64,000 nt of DNA, taken from positions 291,321-355,320 of the forward strand of contig NZ_LQXR01000001.1 in NCBI RefSeq assembly GCF_001590725.1. The letters are read 5' to 3'. This DNA comes from Snodgrassella sp. CFCC 13594 (GTDB lineage Bacteria > Pseudomonadota > Gammaproteobacteria > Burkholderiales > Neisseriaceae). The notes under the pieces are model-generated. The model ran no database searches. It was not told where the DNA came from and worked only from the letters and a program-made list of their open reading frames with translations. A program made the position numbers and the translations under genes. Position 1 is the stretch's first letter. Every line of letters starts with the position of its first letter. This document shows positions 59,739 to 64,000 of this stretch, one piece after another.

Positions 59739-60788
59739 ATGCACATTGATGATTTTGATTTTGAATTGCCGCCTGCTCTGATTGCCCAGCATCCTCCTGA
59801 AATACGTGGCAGCAGCCGCTTACTGGTGGCTCTGCCAGGTGAAACTATATGTGACAATCAATTTACGCATCTTCCTGATTATGTGACTGCGGGTGATGTG
59901 CTGGTGTTCAATAATACCAAAGTGATGAAAGCGCGCTTGTATGGCCAAAAAGCCAGTGGCGGTAAGATTGAGGCATTGGTTGAGCGGGTGGTGGATGCCC
60001 ATACAGCATGGGCGCACATCCGCTCATCTAAGTCACCCAAGCCGGGTGCCGATTTACTGTTTGAAGGCGGTTTAAAGGCCACAATGGTGGCCCGACATGG
60101 GGAGTTGTTTGAGTTGCATTTTGCGGGTGACGAAACGGTTTGGCATTTGCTGGCCAAACACGGACATATGCCCTTGCCACCCTACATCGAACGAGAAGCA
60201 GGTGTGGATGACGATGATCGCTATCAAACCGTGTATGCCAAGCGAGAAGGTGCTGTGGCTGCGCCCACGGCCGGATTGCATTTCACAGAATCTTTGCTGC
60301 AAACTTTGATGGATAAAGGCGTGCATTTGGCCGAGATTACCTTGCACGTTGGTGCCGGTACCTTTCAGCCTGTGCGGGTGGATAATATTGAGCAACACCA
60401 TATGCACAGTGAGTGGTATGACGTACCTGAGCACGTTGTGGCAACGATTCAGGCAGCCAAAACGCGCGGCAATCGCGTTTGGGCCATCGGTACTACCTCT
60501 ATGCGGGCTTTGGAATCTGCTGCTCGATCTGGCTCTCTGGTGGCCGGCCAAGGCGATACCGACATTTTCATTACCCCCGGTTTTCATTTTAACGTGGTAG
60601 ATAGGCTCATCACCAATTTCCATTTGCCAAAATCAACGTTGTTGATGCTGGTGAGCGCCTTTAGCGGCTATGATGAAATTCGTGCCATTTATCAACACGC
60701 CATTAATGAGCAATATCGGTTTTTCAGTTATGGTGATGCCATGTTGTTGGGCAATCAGGCTTTATCTAAACGAGATTCCGAGGTTTAA
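59739..60788 (+). CDS. queA: S-adenosylmethionine:tRNA ribosyltransferase-isomerase QueA
   Basis: A 349-residue protein with [55 protein letters not shown] and [19 protein letters not shown]. It transfers the ribosyl group of SAM to preQ1 in tRNA to form epoxyqueuosine. Complete, with canonical start. Confidence 0.96.
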   Translation: MHIDDFDFELPPALIAQHPPEIRGSSRLLVALPGETICDNQFTHLPDYVTAGDVLVFNNTKVMKARLYGQKASGGKIEALVERVVDAHTAWAHIRSSKSPKPGADLLFEGGLKATMVARHGELFELHFAGDETVWHLLAKHGHMPLPPYIEREAGVDDDDRYQTVYAKREGAVAAPTAGLHFTESLLQTLMDKGVHLAEITLHVGAGTFQPVRVDNIEQHHMHSEWYDVPEHVVATIQAAKTRGNRVWAIGTTSMRALESAARSGSLVAGQGDTDIFITPGFHFNVVDRLITNFHLPKSTLLMLVSAFSGYDEIRAIYQHAINEQYRFFSYGDAMLLGNQALSKRDSEV

Positions 60789-60855
60789 AATCGCATTATC
60801 ATGCCGCCTTATAAAACCAAACCACCAAACCAAATCAGAATGAAAAGGACGCCCT

Positions 60856-61263
60856 ATGAGACTGCTACACACCATGCTACGAGTTGGCAATTTGGATGCC
60901 TCACTGGTATTTTATCAAGCAGTGCTGGGTATGAAATTATTGCGCCAGCAGGATTATCCAGAAGGTAAATTCACATTGGCCTTTGTGGGCTATGGGGAGG
61001 AGTCCAATACCACAGTATTGGAACTCACTTATAACTGGGAGACCGAGCGATACGATCTGGGCACTGGCTACGGCCATATCGCGATTGAGGTTGAGGATGC
61101 CTATGCCGCCTGCGACGCAGTGCATGCAAAGGGCGGCAAAGTGGTTCGCGAAGCTGGGCCTATGAAGCACGGCACCACGGTGATCGCGTTTATTGAAGAC
61201 CCAGATGGTTATAAAATTGAACTTATTCAGAAAAATACAGGAAACGACTCGTATTCAAAATAA
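60856..61263 (+). CDS. gloA: Lactoylglutathione lyase (glyoxalase I)
   Basis: A 135-residue protein beginning [20 protein letters not shown] with [20 protein letters not shown] and [14 protein letters not shown]; the metal-binding His and Glu residues sit in these segments. It detoxifies methylglyoxal with glutathione. A short gap after queA suggests possible readthrough. Confidence 0.95.
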   Translation: MRLLHTMLRVGNLDASLVFYQAVLGMKLLRQQDYPEGKFTLAFVGYGEESNTTVLELTYNWETERYDLGTGYGHIAIEVEDAYAACDAVHAKGGKVVREAGPMKHGTTVIAFIEDPDGYKIELIQKNTGNDSYSK

Positions 61264-61280
61264 AAATAACGACTTTAATT

Positions 61281-61317
61281 AAAACAGGCTGCCTGCACTA
61301 TTCAGGCAGCCTGTTTT
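61281..61317 (+). terminator. Strong uptake-sequence hairpin after gloA
   Basis: AAAACAGGCTGCCTG (61281-61295) pairs with CAGGCAGCCTGTTTT (61303-61317) and is followed by T residues. One arm carries the exact 12-mer (61301-61312). Confidence 0.85.
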
Positions 61318-61801
61318 TTATATTGTTTATTTTGAGGGACTGATACAGCCATATTACGGTTTATTTCTTATCGTCATCTTTGCTTCATTGTTATTTTTTG
61401 GGTCAAATCAATACGCCGTATTTTGTACTAATTTTAATCATAACCTACTCGATATTGTTGCTATGTGACATATTTTGTCAGTGTCAATAATTTGCAAAAA
61501 AATATAGATAATATTTAATAAAAACAAAATGATATATTATTTATATCATAAATTCTATTGATGTAAATCAAACAAAATACAAATGATGCGTTTTTTTTAA
61601 AAGTGGTAAAAATTGCTTTGTAGAGCAGAGCATGCTCATGATCTTGAAATAACGTTTTTGGGCAATCGATTTGGTTAATGAATTTGAAATGATTCAATGC
61701 AAAATGTGAATAGCAATGGGTTTGTTGTTCAACTTGTTTGTTCATATGGCGCTTAATTTTTCAGATTGATATTTAGCTTTCAGTTTTCAATGGAGAAATA
61801 C
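61318..61801. other. Long AT-rich leader upstream of the adhesin
   Basis: About 480 AT-rich bases without coding potential, presumably holding the adhesin promoter and leader. No clear repeat tract of a phase-variable promoter was seen. AATGGAGAAATAC immediately before 61802 is the ribosome site. Confidence 0.45.
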
Positions 61802-64000
61802 ATGAATAAGATTTATCGCACTGTATGGAACGAAACCACAGAGACGTGGGTGGCGGTCTCAGAGGTTGCCAACGCAAAAAACAAAAGTAATGGAAGTGTG
61901 GATGTAGTCAGTAAAAATGACACAAACACGTTTTGTTTTGCTAAATGCCGAAAAAACATAAAGTTGAAAATTTCTTTGATTTCAGCATCAGTATTGATGT
62001 TGTTTTCTTTCTCCAATGCCTACGCTGTGCAAGGTATTTATATCAATGATGGCGTGGACTCAGGTTGCCGCATGCTGGGAGACCCTAGCGGTTCAGCAAA
62101 TGACCGAGATATAAGTAGTGCAGCGACTTGTCAAACGCCCATCAATAATCGAAATACAACAAGTAATATCGCGATGTTTTTTGGTGCTGATGGTGTGGAT
62201 GGCGCTGATAGCTTGATTCTAGGTAGTCAACTATACGTGAATGGAGGAAGTCTGGGGTTGGGTGGGGGCCAAACTGGAGCAACGGGAACTAATAATGCGA
62301 CTGGGTCACTTCGGATAGGTGGGGGTAGAGCTGCTGCAGTTGGGGCGTCAGCCAATGCTGCAGGAATAGGGACACTGGGCGCGGCCTCTGGTCAATACGC
62401 AATTGCTATCGGTGGGGGGCAAACCAATGCGGATGCCACTATTGCATCTGCTGATAAGACAGTTGCTCTGGGGTACTCAGCCCAAGCAACAAGTACAGAT
62501 AGCATCGCGATTGGCAATACCGCTCGGGTAAATGGTAGCTTATTGGATGTGAGTGGTATCGCAATTGGGCCTTCGGCCATGAGTTATGCCTATGGTGTGG
62601 CTTTGGGTACGAACGCAAATGCTGATCAAGCTGGTTATGCTGCTGGTAAGGGTGGTGTTGCGATTGGCTATGGTGCGAATACCGTTAACGCCTCAACCAG
62701 TGCGATTGCTTTGGGTAATAACGCAACTGCAGGAGGATCAAGCACAAACGGGGCTATTGCAATAGGTGAATTCGCGAATTCAACCAATGCCAATACAGTT
62801 GCGTTAGGGACTTCTTCTTCCGCCTCAGCAAATGATGGCATTGCCATTGGTAAATCTTCAATTGCCTCAGCAAATAGCACAACTGCGCTGGGCTCTGGGG
62901 CTCAAGCGACTGCAGTGGGTAGTACGGCCATTAGCTTGAGCTCGGTTGCATCGGGTACGGGTAGCATTGCCATGGGCGTGGGAGCTAATGCCTCTGCCGC
63001 AAATGCAACGGCATTGGGAACCGCAGCCAAAGCGAGTGCTGCAGATGCAGTTGCTATTGGTGATGCAGCCAACGCTAGCGCGGTAAACGCGGTTGCATTG
63101 GGGCTTTCAACCAATGCGAGCGGGTCGAATGCCGTTGCGATTGGCAAGTCATCTGCTGCTTCTGGTAATTATTCGATTGCGATTGGCGACACTGCAAAAT
63201 CTCTGGGTAGATGGTCTACTGCGATGGGCCAATTGTCCAATGCATCTGGTACTCAATCGGTTGCGATTGGTGATTCTTCATCTGCATCCAGAAGCCAATC
63301 TGTCGCATTGGGTTCGGAAGTAAGTGCAGTTGGTGATCAGTCTACAGCCATAGGTAATAACACTACCGCGCAGGGCGACTCATCAATTGCCATTGGTGGC
63401 GATGATTTGAATCAAATTGCCTACAATAGCGCATTATCAGCTAAATACACAGAAATTACGGGCGATACAATCTCTGCTGGGGATTACCGTAAAACCACGT
63501 CTGCTAATGCAGCAGTGGCTGTAGGGGTTCAATCCCAAGCTTCAGGTGATTTATCAACGGCATTTGGTACCAGAACAATATCTTCTGGCGTGGCCTCAAC
63601 GGCATTGGGTATCAGCGCTATTGCCAGCAAAGATGGTTCGGTAGCCATTGGTGCAAACAGTAAAACAGATGCAGATGCAGTAAGTGTAACTACGGCTACA
63701 TTAAATGGTCTTACCTATGGCAACTTTGCGGGTGCTAGTGGTGTTGTGGCAGGTGATCAGGTATCGGTAGGCAGCGTTGGGTATGAGCGCCAAATCAAAA
63801 ATGTTGCACCGGGCCAAATTTCTTCAACCAGTACAGATGCCATTAACGGTAGTCAGTTATACGCAACCAATGCTGTATTGGGTAATGTATCTAATAGTGT
63901 TACAGATATCTTGGGTGGTAACGCTACTTTGAACACTGATGGGACCATCAATATCACTAATATTGGTGGCACTGGTAAAGATACTGTTAATGATGCCATT
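61802..64000 (+). CDS. Trimeric autotransporter adhesin (YadA-like), N-terminal part
   Basis: The frame is open from 61802 to the window end, 733 codons. It starts with an extended signal peptide region ([20 protein letters not shown]), a second basic stretch and a hydrophobic core ending NAYA. A head of about 25 imperfect 14-residue left-handed beta-roll repeats follows, of the pattern SxAIGxxAxASGxx (for example [19 protein letters not shown]). The neck begins near [20 protein letters not shown]. Stalk and membrane anchor lie beyond the window. This is a type Vc adhesin. Repeats vary in sequence, so they are not recent duplications. Confidence 0.93.
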   Translation, partial: MNKIYRTVWNETTETWVAVSEVANAKNKSNGSVDVVSKNDTNTFCFAKCRKNIKLKISLISASVLMLFSFSNAYAVQGIYINDGVDSGCRMLGDPSGSANDRDISSAATCQTPINNRNTTSNIAMFFGADGVDGADSLILGSQLYVNGGSLGLGGGQTGATGTNNATGSLRIGGGRAAAVGASANAAGIGTLGAASGQYAIAIGGGQTNADATIASADKTVALGYSAQATSTDSIAIGNTARVNGSLLDVSGIAIGPSAMSYAYGVALGTNANADQAGYAAGKGGVAIGYGANTVNASTSAIALGNNATAGGSSTNGAIAIGEFANSTNANTVALGTSSSASANDGIAIGKSSIASANSTTALGSGAQATAVGSTAISLSSVASGTGSIAMGVGANASAANATALGTAAKASAADAVAIGDAANASAVNAVALGLSTNASGSNAVAIGKSSAASGNYSIAIGDTAKSLGRWSTAMGQLSNASGTQSVAIGDSSSASRSQSVALGSEVSAVGDQSTAIGNNTTAQGDSSIAIGGDDLNQIAYNSALSAKYTEITGDTISAGDYRKTTSANAAVAVGVQSQASGDLSTAFGTRTISSGVASTALGISAIASKDGSVAIGANSKTDADAVSVTTATLNGLTYGNFAGASGVVAGDQVSVGSVGYERQIKNVAPGQISSTSTDAINGSQLYATNAVLGNVSNSVTDILGGNATLNTDGTINITNIGGTGKDTVNDAI

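Overview
The window is a Neisseriaceae-like betaproteobacterial chromosome. The 12-mer AGGCTGCCTGAA and its complement recur about two dozen times, many as inverted pairs that form transcription terminators. From memory this is the AG-simDUS dialect of the DNA uptake sequence used by Simonsiella-type Neisseriaceae. Core proteins (EttA, Mfd, CCA/GlnD, GuaA, Ppk, AccBC, QueA) are Neisseria-like. A genus cannot be fixed from the sequence alone.

Layout. 1-29.7 kb is mostly core or weakly accessory: mutL (partial), a DedA protein, ettA, dsdA-dsdC for D-serine, a ClbS/DfsB-like protein, small lipoproteins, an LprI-type protein, a PhyH oxygenase, an amino-acid binding lipoprotein, a 5'-truncated autotransporter, a ThrE-type exporter, argB, rluE, NDH-2, mfd, glnD-cca, the four-gene Anbu proteasome-like operon and an MliC-like lipoprotein. 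About 30.1-38.9 kb is a GC-richer genomic island without uptake sequences, integrated at the 3' end of guaA. It holds an IS5-family element, a regulator + two DarT-like toxins + macrodomain antitoxin operon, an orphan HigA, a TraJ-like relaxosome protein, a 10-bp phased repeat array, an IS481-family element with a 6-bp target duplication, an iteron-type plasmid origin, a RepA fragment fused to an XRE-regulator fragment, and a frameshifted P4-type integrase beside a cluster of GATACCATG sites. 38.9-61.3 kb is housekeeping: guaA, cytochrome b561, smpB, cyclophilins, fbp, a T4 endonuclease V-like glycosylase, rlmJ, lysC, rph, yicC, ppk1, yggX, argA, prmA, accCB, aroQ, queA, gloA. The window ends inside a large trimeric autotransporter adhesin.

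The most interesting biology is the island operon at 31.2-34.0 kb. Two consecutive, diverged DarT-like ADP-ribosyltransferases and one macrodomain DarG-like antitoxin are linked by TGATG overlaps, behind a small winged-helix regulator with a palindromic operator. This is a candidate two-toxin, one-antitoxin variant of DarTG. The island is also a partly decayed integrated plasmid whose origin, initiator remnant and mobilisation remnant remain visible.

A caution applies to the whole window. At least ten genes, several conserved (glnD, mfd, prmA, argA), are broken by one-base indels, mostly in short homopolymers. This points to base-calling errors in the assembly more than to biological decay, so genes marked as frameshifted may be intact in the organism. 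No rRNA, tRNA, tmRNA or CRISPR array was seen.
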